Assembly: GCA_027052175.1 (NCBI GenBank)
Contig: JALUFE010000083.1
Coordinates: 1-34,036, forward strand
DNA: 34,036 nucleotides
Source of the DNA: Helicobacteraceae bacterium
GTDB taxonomy: Bacteria > Campylobacterota > Campylobacteria > Campylobacterales > Sulfurimonadaceae
Reading direction: 5' to 3'
In this document: positions 16,870 to 25,732 of the stretch, one piece after another
Layout of the letters: each line of letters opens with the position of its first letter
How positions within the stretch are numbered: the first letter of the stretch is position 1
The notes under the pieces: model-generated
What the model was told of the DNA's origin: nothing
The model's database searches: none
What the model saw: only the letters and a program-made list of their open reading frames with translations
Program-made: the position numbers and the translations under genes

Positions 16870-18084
16870 CTAAATCTTTTTGAAAATGACGACACCGTTT
16901 GTGCCGCCGAATCCAAACGAGTTGCTCATTGCCACATCGATCTCTGCTTCTCTTGCCTCGTTCGGTACATAGTCGAGATCACAGTTTTCGTCCGGCGTCT
17001 CATAGTTGATAGTCGGCGGAATGATTCCTTTTTCCATAGCCATTAGTGTCGTGACAGCTTCGATGCCGCCTGCAGCACCGAGACAGTGACCGATCTGCCC
17101 TTTGATGGAGGTTACGGGAGGACAGTTCTCTTTCCCCCCAAGAAGCTCTTTGATCGCAGCTGTCTCGTTTTTGTCGTTGATTGGCGTAGATGTTCCATGT
17201 GCGTTTATATAGTCGAGTTTCGGGCGCCCTGCCATTTCGTAAGCCGCTTTCATAGCGCGAGCGGGGCCATCCAGGCTTGGTGTGGTGATGTGACTTGCAT
17301 CGCCGCTCTCACCAAATCCGATAATCTCTGCGTAAATTTTCGCTCCCCGTTTTTTCGCACTTTCATACTCCTCAAGAACGAGCGCACCTGCACCTTCACC
17401 CATAATAAAACCATCACGATTCGCATCAAACGGTCTTGAAGCGTGCTTTGGATCGTCGTTTCTTGTCGAGAGAGCTTTCATCGCGGCAAAGCCACCGATT
17501 CCCGCACCTGTTATAGCGCTTTCGGCTGCCACAACAAGCATGGCGTCGGCGCCGCCGAGCATGATGGTTTTGCAAGCTTCGTTTATGGCGTGTGTTCCGG
17601 CTGCACAGGCTGTTACACTGGAAAGGTTAGGACCTTTGAGCTGATGTGCTATGGAAACAAATCCGCCAAGCATATTGACCAGTGCCGAGGGGATGAAGAA
17701 TGGAGAGATACGTCTTGGACCTCTTGTTTCGATGATGATCGAGTTTTTTTCGATCGCAGGCAGACCGCCGATTCCCGATGCCGCACTCACTCCGAAACGC
17801 TCTTTGTCAAGTTCGTTGCATTGTGCGTCTTCTATGGCTTCTTGTGCCGCTTTGAGGCCGAGATGAATGAAACGATCCGCTTTTTTGACCTCTTTTGCAT
17901 CCATTACAGTAGAGGGATCGAAGTTCTTTACTTCTCCGGCTATTTTCACGCTGTATTTCTCAATATCGAACAGAGTGATAGTGTCTATTCCGCACTCACC
18001 CTCACACATCGCTTTGAAAGCACTTTCTCTGTCGTTGCCGACGGAATTGATCATACCAAGACCGGTCACTACCACTCTTCTCAT
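16870..18084 (-). CDS. fabF: 3-oxoacyl-ACP synthase II
   Basis: A 404-residue condensing enzyme that extends acyl-ACP with malonyl-ACP. The Cys-His-His triad is visible: C160 in SSVTACAAGTHA, H296 in NAHGTSTPINDKNE and H333 in GQIGHCLGAAGG. The frame is open five codons further upstream (to 18099), but the ATG at 18084 begins the family-typical RRVVVTGLGMINSVG and has a TGGAG Shine-Dalgarno, so I prefer it. It lies after acpP, separated from it by a strong terminator and a probable promoter of its own, and is followed by accA. Confidence 0.96.
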   Translation of the reverse strand: MRRVVVTGLGMINSVGNDRESAFKAMCEGECGIDTITLFDIEKYSVKIAGEVKNFDPSTVMDAKEVKKADRFIHLGLKAAQEAIEDAQCNELDKERFGVSAASGIGGLPAIEKNSIIIETRGPRRISPFFIPSALVNMLGGFVSIAHQLKGPNLSSVTACAAGTHAINEACKTIMLGGADAMLVVAAESAITGAGIGGFAAMKALSTRNDDPKHASRPFDANRDGFIMGEGAGALVLEEYESAKKRGAKIYAEIIGFGESGDASHITTPSLDGPARAMKAAYEMAGRPKLDYINAHGTSTPINDKNETAAIKELLGGKENCPPVTSIKGQIGHCLGAAGGIEAVTTLMAMEKGIIPPTINYETPDENCDLDYVPNEAREAEIDVAMSNSFGFGGTNGVVIFKKI

Positions 18085-18105
18085 AAAACGCTCCATCATA
18101 AATTA

Positions 18106-18111
18106 ATTGTA
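18106..18111 (-). promoter_or_regulatory. Possible -10 promoter of fabF-accA
   Basis: On the minus strand TACAAT follows a T-run and lies 22 bases before the fabF start, downstream of the acpP terminator. It would allow fabF-accA transcription independent of acpP. There is no clear -35. Confidence 0.4.
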
Positions 18112-18165
18112 AAAAAGATATTTTTAATAATTGACACTGATACTTTCTTTTTTTCGATGTAAACT

Positions 18166-18199
18166 ATTAAAAATAAAAGACACCCGGTCCTCCGGGTGT
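18166..18199 (-). terminator. Intrinsic terminator after acpP
   Basis: On the minus strand ACACCCGG and CCGGGTGT form a perfect eight-pair GC-rich stem with a four-base loop, followed by CTTTTATTTTT. It begins 18 bases past the acpP stop codon and should separate acpP from fabF-accA at least partly. Confidence 0.85.
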
Positions 18200-18217
18200 A
18201 CACAGGTGTAAAAGAAA

Positions 18218-18448
18218 TTACTTGTGAGATTCGATATAGTCGATAACGTCTTTTACGGTCTGAATTTTTTCCGCTTCGTCGTCAGGGATTTCGATATCGA
18301 ATTTTTCTTCGAGTGCCATCACGAGTTCAACAACATCAAGGCTGTCCGCACCAAGATCTTCGACAAATTTGGAATCCTCTTTCACTTCATCCGGGCTCAC
18401 GCTAAGTTGCTCGACTACTACTTCTTTAACATCATCAAAAACTGCCAT
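18218..18448 (-). CDS. acpP: Acyl carrier protein
   Basis: A 76-residue acidic protein that carries growing acyl chains on a phosphopantetheine arm. The attachment serine is S36 in the motif [11 protein letters not shown]. The acidic helix II region and the terminal [12 protein letters not shown] are typical, and the length is normal. It has an AGGAGC Shine-Dalgarno, its own extended -10 promoter just upstream, and a strong terminator just downstream, so it is probably a monocistronic, highly expressed gene between fabG and fabF. Confidence 0.97.
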   Translation of the reverse strand: MAVFDDVKEVVVEQLSVSPDEVKEDSKFVEDLGADSLDVVELVMALEEKFDIEIPDDEAEKIQTVKDVIDYIESHK

Positions 18449-18482
18449 TATAGCTCCTATTCTTTTAGTATAGATTCTTGAA

Positions 18483-18488
18483 ATTGTA
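18483..18488 (-). promoter_or_regulatory. Extended -10 promoter of acpP
   Basis: On the minus strand ATGTTACAAT provides a TACAAT -10 with an upstream TG, 35 bases before the acpP start. Confidence 0.6.
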
Positions 18489-18531
18489 ACATAATTAACT
18501 TAAAAGAATGCAAATATCCGCTTAAAGCGCT

Positions 18532-19278
18532 TTAAGCCATATTCATCCCACCGTTGACCTTGAGTGTTTCCCCTGTGATATAGCTGGAGTGATCGCTCAA
18601 TAAGAATGCGACCGCTTCTGCTACCTCTTTAGGCTGACCGAAGCGGTTCATAGGGATCTTGTCGGTAAAACTCTTTTTGATTTCATCTGAAAGTTCATCT
18701 GTCATATCCGTTGCGATAAATCCCGGTGTTACGCTGTTGTAGCGGATGCCGCTCGTTGCCGCTTCGATGGCGAAGCTCTTCGTCATCGCAATCATTCCGC
18801 CCTTGCTTGCAGAGTAATTCGTCTGTCCGCCGTTTCCTGTCTCACCGACGATGCTCGCGATATTGACAACTGAGCCGAATTTTTTCTTGCGGGCTGCTTT
18901 GAAAAACTCTCTGCATCCGATGAATGCCGATGTAAGATTGGCATTGATCACTGCCATAAACTCTTCCGTTTTCATACGAAGTGCGAGTTTGTCTTTCGTG
19001 ATGCCTGCGTTGTTGACGAGATAGCTGAGTTCTCCGTCACTGTCGATGATGGTTTTTATCGCATCGACAAACGCCGCTTCGTCACTTACGTCAAAACCTA
19101 TAACGGCTGCTTCTCCACCTTTTGCTTCGATCTCCTCTTTGACTTTATCCGCTGCTTGAGCACCGCTTCTGTAGTTGATCCATACTTTAAGACCGTATCC
19201 TGCGAGTATTTTTGCTATTTCGGCTCCGATTCCGCGGCTGGCACCCGTCACCAAAACGTTTTTTCCGCTAAACTGCAT
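18532..19278 (-). CDS. fabG: 3-oxoacyl-ACP reductase
   Basis: A 248-residue short-chain dehydrogenase that reduces 3-oxoacyl-ACP with NADPH. The cofactor motif TGASRGIG is at 11-18, the NNAG motif near 89-92, and the catalytic residues are S142 (NIASIVG), Y155 and K159 (YSASK). The C-terminal SSYITGETLKVNGGMNMA is characteristic of FabG within the wider family. It lies ten bases after gpmI and is presumably transcribed from the gpmI promoter. Confidence 0.96.
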   Translation of the reverse strand: MQFSGKNVLVTGASRGIGAEIAKILAGYGLKVWINYRSGAQAADKVKEEIEAKGGEAAVIGFDVSDEAAFVDAIKTIIDSDGELSYLVNNAGITKDKLALRMKTEEFMAVINANLTSAFIGCREFFKAARKKKFGSVVNIASIVGETGNGGQTNYSASKGGMIAMTKSFAIEAATSGIRYNSVTPGFIATDMTDELSDEIKKSFTDKIPMNRFGQPKEVAEAVAFLLSDHSSYITGETLKVNGGMNMA

Positions 19279-19288
19279 TTTTTCTCCT

Positions 19289-20764
19289 TTATATAAGTGG
19301 ATGATCCATCTCTTCTGGAATGGGAAGATCCATTAGTTTTAAAATTGTAGGTGCTATATTGTTCAAACCGCCGTTTTGGACTTTAGTCACCTTGTCGGCT
19401 TCGACAAAACACCATACTTTTCCTACTGTGTGGTTGGTAAGGACGTTCCCGTTTTCGTCTTTCATCTCTTCACAGTTTCCATGATCGCTTGTCAGTACGA
19501 AAGCATATCCTTTCTCTTTTGCTTTATCCAAAACAAGTCCGAGCTCTTTGTCAACCGCTTCGACCGCTTTGACAGCCGCTTCGAAATTGCCGGTATGGCC
19601 CACCATATCGCCGTTGGCGAAGTTTACGACGATGAAGTCGTACTCTTCCTCCATTGCCGCGCGTACCGCTTTACCCACTTCAGGAGCACTCATCTCCGGC
19701 TTTTCGTCATACGTTTTGACTTTGGGTGAAGGGATAAGTACGCGCGATTCGTTCTTTACAGGCTCTTCTACACCGCCGTTAAAGAAGAAAGTGACATGGG
19801 CATATTTTTCTGTTTCGGCGGTATGCAACTGATCAAGTCCCGCATTGGCGATAACCTCTGCAAGAGTGTTTTTCGGTGCTTCCTTTTTGAACATAACGGG
19901 ATAAGGAAAGTTTTTGTCATATTCGGTGATAGTGGCAAGATGCACTTTTAGAGGTTTTCGTTCAAATTCTTTGAAGTTGGGATCCCCTATGGCGGTAACA
20001 ATTTCACGCATACGGTCACTTCGAAAGTTTACAGTAAGAACAGCGTCTCCATTTTGCATTCCTTCATAGGGTTCAAACGCAACAGGTTCGAGAAATTCAT
20101 CCGTAATTCCTTGCCTGTAAGATTCACCGATGTAGGTTTCGGGTGTCAGATCGGTTTTCGGTACGGCTTCGACAATGGCGCGGTATCCCTTTTCGACCCG
20201 CTCCCATCGGTTGTCCCTGTCCATCGTATAAAAGCGTCCGCTTAAAGATGCGATTGTGATCTTGTCCCCCGTGTGTTTTTTAATCTGTTCGATGTATTTT
20301 GTGGCGGAAGTGGGACTGACATCACGTCCGTCGGTGATTAAATGCAGGAAAACTTTTTTTCCTTCTTCTTTCGCTATTTCGGCTATTCCGATGATGTGAT
20401 CAATATGAGAATGTACGCCGCCGTCACTCAACAGGCCTATGAGATGCACTCTTTCGCTCGAAGAGAGCAGTTCTTTAAAAACATTGTTGTTTTGGAGGGT
20501 CCCCTCTTGCAAAGCAAGAGAGATTTTGACAAGATCCTGGTAAAGTACGCGCCCACTTCCTATGGTCATGTGCCCGACTTCACTGTTGCCCATCTGACCT
20601 TCGGGAAGTCCGACGCTCAAACCGAAAGTGTCGATGAGAGAGTGTGGCGTGTTTTCAAAAAGTTTGTCATATGTCGGTTTTTTTGCATGGAAGAAGGCGT
20701 TATGCTCAGTCTTTTGGCAAAAACCTATACCGTCTGTGATAACAAGAATCGCTTTTTTAGGCAA
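19289..20764 (-). CDS. gpmI: 2,3-bisphosphoglycerate-independent phosphoglycerate mutase
   Basis: A 491-residue Mn-dependent enzyme interconverting 3- and 2-phosphoglycerate. It has the alkaline-phosphatase-like core: D11 in VITDGIG, the phosphorylated serine S61 in MGNSEVGH, the phosphotransferase insert with [11 protein letters not shown], and the C-terminal metal sites [12 protein letters not shown] and [10 protein letters not shown]. Length is close to the usual 500-515. The start has an AAGGAAA Shine-Dalgarno. It heads a gpmI-fabG pair divergent from mraY-murD. Confidence 0.97.
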   Translation of the reverse strand: MPKKAILVITDGIGFCQKTEHNAFFHAKKPTYDKLFENTPHSLIDTFGLSVGLPEGQMGNSEVGHMTIGSGRVLYQDLVKISLALQEGTLQNNNVFKELLSSSERVHLIGLLSDGGVHSHIDHIIGIAEIAKEEGKKVFLHLITDGRDVSPTSATKYIEQIKKHTGDKITIASLSGRFYTMDRDNRWERVEKGYRAIVEAVPKTDLTPETYIGESYRQGITDEFLEPVAFEPYEGMQNGDAVLTVNFRSDRMREIVTAIGDPNFKEFERKPLKVHLATITEYDKNFPYPVMFKKEAPKNTLAEVIANAGLDQLHTAETEKYAHVTFFFNGGVEEPVKNESRVLIPSPKVKTYDEKPEMSAPEVGKAVRAAMEEEYDFIVVNFANGDMVGHTGNFEAAVKAVEAVDKELGLVLDKAKEKGYAFVLTSDHGNCEEMKDENGNVLTNHTVGKVWCFVEADKVTKVQNGGLNNIAPTILKLMDLPIPEEMDHPLI

Positions 20765-20796
20765 TTTGCTTTCCTTTTAATGAAAAGATTTGCGCG

Positions 20797-20809
20797 ATTA
20801 TACTATAAT
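20797..20809. promoter_or_regulatory. Overlapping divergent -10 boxes for gpmI and mraY
   Basis: The sequence carries TATAAT on the minus strand (20797-20802), 33 bases before gpmI, and TATAAT on the plus strand (20804-20809), 56 bases before mraY. The two boxes are one base apart, so RNA polymerase binding in the two directions should be mutually exclusive. Confidence 0.6.
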
Positions 20810-20864
20810 TGCGATTTAAATCCTATGAACGGGTCTGAAATATTTTGATTTTCAAAGGCGATAT

Positions 20865-21926
20865 TTGATCTACTATCTTCACGAGTTCTTTCATATCAAT
20901 CTTTTTGGCTATATCACGGTACGAGCGGGTATAGCCTTTTTTATTGCACTCTTTTTGACAATGTTTTTGATGCCGAGGTTCATTGCATGGGCACGCAGAA
21001 GCGCTTCCACGCAGCCTATCAACGAGTGGGCGCCCGAGCGTCATCAGGAAAAAGCCAAAACACCGACGATGGGAGGTGTCGTTTTTGTAAGCAGCGCTAT
21101 CGTCGCTTCACTTTTTACGATTCGTTATACGAATCCGTATGTATGGGGTGCTCTGCTTACCCTCGTGCTTTTTATGCTTATAGGTTTTCAAGATGATTAT
21201 GCGAAGGTGAAGCACAACGAAAACCTAGCCGGACTCAAAGCTCGAACCAAGTTCATCCTTCAGATTCTATCCGCAGCCATCATAGCCTGCTATCTTTGTT
21301 TTTATGTGGGGTTCAATACCGATCTCTATGTTCCGTTTGTAAAAAATCCACTCTTCGATATGGGCTGTTTTGCCGCGTTTTTTTGGATCATAGTGATTGT
21401 TGCCACTTCCAATGCCGTCAATCTGACCGACGGACTCGACGGGCTGGCGACTGTTCCTTCCATTGCTGCATTTGGAACGTTTGCCATTATTATCTATATC
21501 ACGGGCAATGTGAAACTTAGCAGCTATCTTCTGTTGCCGCACTTCAATGTGGGAGAGGTTGTGATAGTTACGACAGCAATGATGGGGGCACTTGCTGGGT
21601 TTTTGTGGTACAACTGCTATCCTGCCGAAGTTTTTATGGGGGACAGCGGTTCGTTGACGGTGGGTGCTTTTATGGGGTATCTTGCCATTATTTCCAAAAG
21701 TGAAATCCTGCTGCTGCTCATCGGATTTATTTTTGTGATCGAGACACTTTCGGTTATTTTGCAGGTGGGGAGCTATCGTCTTCGTAAAAAGCGTATCTTT
21801 TTGATGGCACCTATTCATCATCATTTCGAGATGAAAAAATGGGCTGAAAGCAAGATAATCGTTCGTTTTTGGATGATAGCCGTGCTTGCCAACATTCTTG
21901 CCCTCATTACTCTCAAAATCAGGTAG
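20865..21926 (+). CDS. mraY: Phospho-N-acetylmuramoyl-pentapeptide transferase
   Basis: A 353-residue polytopic membrane enzyme that moves phospho-MurNAc-pentapeptide from UDP to undecaprenyl phosphate, making lipid I. Family motifs: [10 protein letters not shown] (65-74), GFQDDYAKV with the conserved aspartate pair, [25 protein letters not shown] and the HHHFE loop near the C-terminus. About ten membrane helices fit. The start is an unusual TTG at 20865 behind AAAGGCG; the next residues (IYYLHEFF) match the family N-terminus, so a later ATG would truncate it. murD starts one base after the stop. Confidence 0.96.
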   Translation: MIYYLHEFFHINLFGYITVRAGIAFFIALFLTMFLMPRFIAWARRSASTQPINEWAPERHQEKAKTPTMGGVVFVSSAIVASLFTIRYTNPYVWGALLTLVLFMLIGFQDDYAKVKHNENLAGLKARTKFILQILSAAIIACYLCFYVGFNTDLYVPFVKNPLFDMGCFAAFFWIIVIVATSNAVNLTDGLDGLATVPSIAAFGTFAIIIYITGNVKLSSYLLLPHFNVGEVVIVTTAMMGALAGFLWYNCYPAEVFMGDSGSLTVGAFMGYLAIISKSEILLLLIGFIFVIETLSVILQVGSYRLRKKRIFLMAPIHHHFEMKKWAESKIIVRFWMIAVLANILALITLKIR

Positions 21927-21927
21927 T

Positions 21928-23139
21928 ATGATGCAGCGAGTTTCTCTTTTTGGTTATGGCAAGACGACAAGAGCGCTTGCCAAAGAGTTTCAAGACGTCA
22001 TTTTTTACGATGACAAATGCAGCAAACCTTTTCGAGACAAAGAGGGATATCTTGTACGTCCTTCAAATCAGTTCGATTCGCGCTACAGCGATCTCGAAAT
22101 CCCCTCACCCGGTATCGCTCCCGCAAATACACTGATTAAAAAAGCGCAAAATCTTCAAAGCGAGTACGACTATTTTGCCGCACACATGCCGCGCTCCGTC
22201 TGGATAAGCGGAACAAATGGTAAAACGACGACCACCCAGATGATGCAGTATCTATTGAGTTCGAAGGGTGCTGCTGCAGGCGGCAATATCGGCACGCCTT
22301 TGGCCGATTTGCCGCGTGACGCCACGCTTTGGATACTTGAGACCAGCTCCTTTACGATGCACTATACCAAAATCGCAAAGCCCGACATCTATGTGTTGCT
22401 GCCGGTTACTCCTGATCATATCAGCTGGCATGGGAGCATGGAGGCTTATGTGGAGGCTAAGCTCAAGCCGTTGACGATGATGCAGGAGGGGGAGATTGCC
22501 ATTGTGCCGGAAGAATTTGCGGATTTTCCAAGCGAAGCGATGCTCATAGGCTATAAAGATGCGAAAGAATTGGCGGAGTGTTTCGGTATTGAAAAGGAAA
22601 GAGTGGATTTCAAGGGCGCATTTTTACTCGATGCTCTGCTGGCACTGGCGGTGGAGAAAATACTTTTTGATACTCTCTCTTACGATCGTATAAACACCTT
22701 TAGGCTCGATCCGCATCGTCAAGAGGAAGTGCGAGATGTTCAAGGGAGACTCTGGATCAATGATACCAAAGCGACAAATATCGATGCTGCTATAGCGGCA
22801 GTGGAGCGTTATAAAGCAAAAAGAATTCATCTGATTCTGGGTGGAGATGACAAAGGGGTGGAGCTTGCCCCGCTTTTTGAGTATCTGCAAAATAAAAACA
22901 TCCATACCTACCATATAGGTTCGAACAAGGAGCGTCTGACTCAAGAGGCTCAGCGTTTTGGTGTATCATATACAGAGTGTGCAAATCTCGAAGATGCCGT
23001 CGGTAAAATTAAAAAGATATTAACAGCGGAAGATGTGGCTCTGCTCTCTCCTGCAGCGGCAAGTCTTGATGAGTTTTACTCCTATGCGCACAGAGGAGAG
23101 GTTTTTAAAAAATTGATTGCAGAGGAGAAAAAGACGTAA
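21928..23139 (+). CDS. murD: UDP-N-acetylmuramoylalanine--D-glutamate ligase
   Basis: A 403-residue cytoplasmic ligase adding D-glutamate to UDP-MurNAc-L-alanine. The N-terminal domain begins MMQRVSLFGYGKTTRAL. The ATP loop is GTNGKTTTT (95-103), followed by the middle-domain segments ILETSSFTM and VTPDHISWHGSME, and by NDTKATNIDAAIAAV and LILGGDDKG in the C-terminal domain. It is somewhat shorter than the E. coli enzyme (438). An in-frame ATG at 21886 lies inside mraY; the ATG at 21928, just after the mraY stop, gives the expected N-terminus. Together with mraY it forms a two-gene peptidoglycan operon. Confidence 0.95.
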   Translation: MMQRVSLFGYGKTTRALAKEFQDVIFYDDKCSKPFRDKEGYLVRPSNQFDSRYSDLEIPSPGIAPANTLIKKAQNLQSEYDYFAAHMPRSVWISGTNGKTTTTQMMQYLLSSKGAAAGGNIGTPLADLPRDATLWILETSSFTMHYTKIAKPDIYVLLPVTPDHISWHGSMEAYVEAKLKPLTMMQEGEIAIVPEEFADFPSEAMLIGYKDAKELAECFGIEKERVDFKGAFLLDALLALAVEKILFDTLSYDRINTFRLDPHRQEEVRDVQGRLWINDTKATNIDAAIAAVERYKAKRIHLILGGDDKGVELAPLFEYLQNKNIHTYHIGSNKERLTQEAQRFGVSYTECANLEDAVGKIKKILTAEDVALLSPAAASLDEFYSYAHRGEVFKKLIAEEKKT

Positions 23140-23145
23140 AGAGAT

Positions 23146-23385
23146 ATGAGTTTCATTGAAGCGGTAAGGCTGTTGCACTTCGACTGGATCCATTATGCCA
23201 TTGTCAGCTAAAAAGGAGGAAGTCACGGCGTAGCGTCAAGAGATGACAAGAGAGGGGAAGAGCTTGTTGCGATGATAATGGAAAACCAGAGATCTCGAAC
23301 GAACAATTTTAGCTATACTTCAAAAAAATATGAGGCAGTTTATCAACATTGTCTTATATTAGGAGTTGATCGTCTTTGGGATTGA
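23146..23385 (+). pseudogene. Possible interrupted small reading frame between murD and the EAL gene
   Basis: A short ORF (23146-23211, 21 codons starting MSFIEAVRLLHFDW) follows murD by six bases, in the same frame. After its TAA the same frame stays open for another 57 codons to TGA at 23383-23385, and that part reads like plausible protein (for example KRGEELVAMIMENQ). No family is recognised. It may be a decayed gene, a short peptide gene followed by a chance open frame, or simply non-coding. The 275-base gap otherwise holds only a possible TATACT -10 box at 23314-23319. Confidence 0.2.
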
Positions 23386-23414
23386 TTGGTATAAGAAAGT
23401 GAGAGTGAGGTGAA

Positions 23415-25562
23415 ATGAGTAGAAAACATGTCGATTCAAGTACAGCAGAGGAGTTGTTCGAGGATGTGCCCATAACTCCAAAACAGTATGAAAATGTGCT
23501 TGAGATTCAACATACAATTCTGTCGATGATGGCACAAAGAGAAAATCATCACAATATCCTCGATCGTCTTTGCAGAATGGCAGAGGCACTTTTGCCAAAT
23601 TCTGTCGCTTCGATAATGCTCAAAGAGAGCAAAACAGGATTGTTGAGTTTGCGGTACGCTCCATCTATCTCAAAAGAGTCTTGGCACTATCTTGAAAATC
23701 TCAAACCGGGTCCAAACGGCGGTTCATGCGGAAATGCCGTGTATAAAGAGGAACCGCAGTTCGTCGTCAATACTTTTAGAGATCAACGCTGGTGTGATTT
23801 GCGTCACGTTGCGGAAGCCTTTAATATCTGTTCATGCTGGTCTATGCCTATAAAAGATGCCGACGGCAAGATATTGGGGAGTTTCGCACTTTCATCGTTC
23901 GAGCATCGTTCCCCTTCGAAATTTCACAAAATTTTGCTCGAGACAGCTGCAAATATCGCAAGTATCGTGCTTGGGAGTGTCAATCGTGAAAACAGACTGA
24001 TAGTTTTGCAAGAAGCGATGCAAAATGCGAGCGAAGGTATCATTTTTACCGATGCCGAGAATCGCATAATCGAAGTCAACAGAACGTTTGAGAAACTTTA
24101 CGGTTACGCTCTTGATGATATAAAAGGGAAAAATCCAAAGATTTTGAGTTATGGACTGCAGCCAAAACGGTTTTATGAACAAATGTGGAAAGAGATTCGA
24201 GAAAATGGCCACTGGAGTGGTGAAGTCATCAACAAAACGAAAACCGGAGAACAGCTTGAGCAGTGGATGAGCATCAACGTTATCGAAGATGATGAAATGC
24301 CGGCTAAGTATTTTGCAATTTTTACAGATTTGCGAGAACTCAAACAGGCAAAGCAGCTTAACGATTTTCTCATATATCATGATCAGTTGACGGGTCTTTT
24401 TAATAAGGTGAAATTGGAAGAGATATTGCAAGAATGTGAACGGTATATCCTCGTACATTGTGACGTCAACAATTTTAGTTTTATAAATATGTCCTATGGA
24501 TTTGAATTTGGTGACAAACTGTTGAAAGAGGTAGCGGAAGTTCTCTCATCACAGTTTGATGCTGAAGGAGCGTTCCGCATAAATTCCGATGAATTTGCAT
24601 TGCTGTTTTCTGTCGAAAGAGATCCTTACCATATTGTGATGGATATGCAGCGCTACTTTTATGATAATCCTTTCATTATAGAAAATGTTGTAATGAATAT
24701 CTCCTTGAATTACGGTGTAGCCGCTTCGGGAGAGAATCTGCTTGAGAATGCGGCGTTCGCTCTCAAACTTTCTAAAGATCAGGGAAAGAACCGCTATCAT
24801 ATCTTCGATAAAGAGAATGATCAGCCTTCCAAAGAGGAAAAAAACCGTTTTATAAAAGCCAATGCCCTTGTTTACAGAGCAATGGAGGAACATCTTTTTA
24901 AAACCTATTTTCAGGGTATTCGAGACAACATAACCGGAAAAATAGAAAAATACGAGGTGCTTCTGCGTATTGAAGATGATGCCGAGGTGATCTCTCCATC
25001 TGTTTTTTTGGAAGCAGCGAAACTTTCCGGAATGCTGCCGGAAATAACTAAACGGGTCATATGTAAAAGTTTTCAGGCAATGCAAGATAGAAGTGAAACT
25101 TTTTCCATTAATATCACGGAAGATGATCTCACTCAGAACTATCTTGTTGCGTATCTTCAAAACAGGTTGGAGAAATACGGTATTCCTCCGCAGCGTCTCA
25201 TTATTGAAATTTTAGAAGGGGTAAGTGTCAGCGGAAAGAAAAATCATATCAATCAGCTGAAAACGCTTAAACAGATGGGCATCAAACTTGCTATCGACGA
25301 CTTCGGTGCCGAGTATTCTAATTTCGAGCGCCTTCTCGAACTGGATATAGATTTTCTTAAAATCGACGCAAAATATATCAAAAATATCGATAAAGATGCA
25401 AAAAGTTATGAAATAGTCAAAGCGATCTCGGCCTTTGCAAAAAAGCTTGAAATTGAGTGTGTAGCAGAGTTTGTTCACTCCAAAGAGGTACAGCAAAAGA
25501 TCGAAGAGCTTGGTATAGAATTTTCACAAGGATTTTATTTTGACAAACCACATAAAATTTGA
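23415..25562 (+). CDS. GAF-PAS-GGDEF-EAL protein, probable cyclic-di-GMP phosphodiesterase
   Basis: A 715-residue soluble signalling protein. It has a GAF domain (about 42-188), a PAS domain (about 195-310, with ASEGIIFTDAENRIIEVNR), a GGDEF domain (about 320-465) and an EAL domain (about 483-712). The GGDEF active site reads NSDEF (390-394), so diguanylate cyclase activity is unlikely. The EAL site looks mostly complete: E514 in EVLLR (variant of EAL), N566, E598, the DDFG pair D628/D629, K649 in LKID, E685 and Q705. It should therefore hydrolyse c-di-GMP, with GAF/PAS sensing an unknown signal. The C183- or C105-type cysteines in the GAF region (GGSCGN, NICSCW) could bind a ligand. A GAGGT motif precedes the ATG. 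No membrane segments are seen. Confidence 0.9.
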   Translation: MSRKHVDSSTAEELFEDVPITPKQYENVLEIQHTILSMMAQRENHHNILDRLCRMAEALLPNSVASIMLKESKTGLLSLRYAPSISKESWHYLENLKPGPNGGSCGNAVYKEEPQFVVNTFRDQRWCDLRHVAEAFNICSCWSMPIKDADGKILGSFALSSFEHRSPSKFHKILLETAANIASIVLGSVNRENRLIVLQEAMQNASEGIIFTDAENRIIEVNRTFEKLYGYALDDIKGKNPKILSYGLQPKRFYEQMWKEIRENGHWSGEVINKTKTGEQLEQWMSINVIEDDEMPAKYFAIFTDLRELKQAKQLNDFLIYHDQLTGLFNKVKLEEILQECERYILVHCDVNNFSFINMSYGFEFGDKLLKEVAEVLSSQFDAEGAFRINSDEFALLFSVERDPYHIVMDMQRYFYDNPFIIENVVMNISLNYGVAASGENLLENAAFALKLSKDQGKNRYHIFDKENDQPSKEEKNRFIKANALVYRAMEEHLFKTYFQGIRDNITGKIEKYEVLLRIEDDAEVISPSVFLEAAKLSGMLPEITKRVICKSFQAMQDRSETFSINITEDDLTQNYLVAYLQNRLEKYGIPPQRLIIEILEGVSVSGKKNHINQLKTLKQMGIKLAIDDFGAEYSNFERLLELDIDFLKIDAKYIKNIDKDAKSYEIVKAISAFAKKLEIECVAEFVHSKEVQQKIEELGIEFSQGFYFDKPHKI

Positions 25563-25587
25563 CAAACAAAATCAAAGCGGGTATAAT
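25559..25587 (+). promoter_or_regulatory. rpsP: Consensus sigma-70 promoter of the rpsP operon
   Basis: TTGACA (25559-25564) is followed after exactly 17 bases by TATAAT (25582-25587), a perfect match to the housekeeping promoter. The -35 box overlaps the stop codon of the upstream EAL gene. Confidence 0.9.
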
Positions 25588-25603
25588 TCGCTCAAAGTTT
25601 TTG

Positions 25604-25635
25604 GCTTATAGAATAATCCCTCTGTGACTATAAGC
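25604..25635 (+). promoter_or_regulatory. Hairpin in the 5' leader of the rpsP operon
   Basis: GCTTATAG and CTATAAGC form a perfect eight-pair stem with a sixteen-base loop, about ten bases into the predicted transcript. The leader is about 140 bases long before the rpsP start. Such a leader could bind a ribosomal protein for feedback control, but no known class is recognised. Confidence 0.45.
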
Positions 25636-25732
25636 TGTAATGACGCTTTTGGGCGGTAAGAGGCACGATAAATCTTCATTTATTCTGCATATTTACCTCC
25701 CAGACTATATTGAACACAAAAAAAGGAACACA

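Noticed and set aside
17443-18162. A 239-codon open frame on the plus strand opposite fabF
   Set aside because: It lies antisense to a clear fabF gene, has no family features and no ribosome-binding site; it is a shadow of the real coding frame.
25640-25732. N-terminal extension of S16
   Set aside because: The extra 31 residues do not resemble S16 and fall in the untranslated leader; the ATG at 25733 has AAAGGAA and the right N-terminus.
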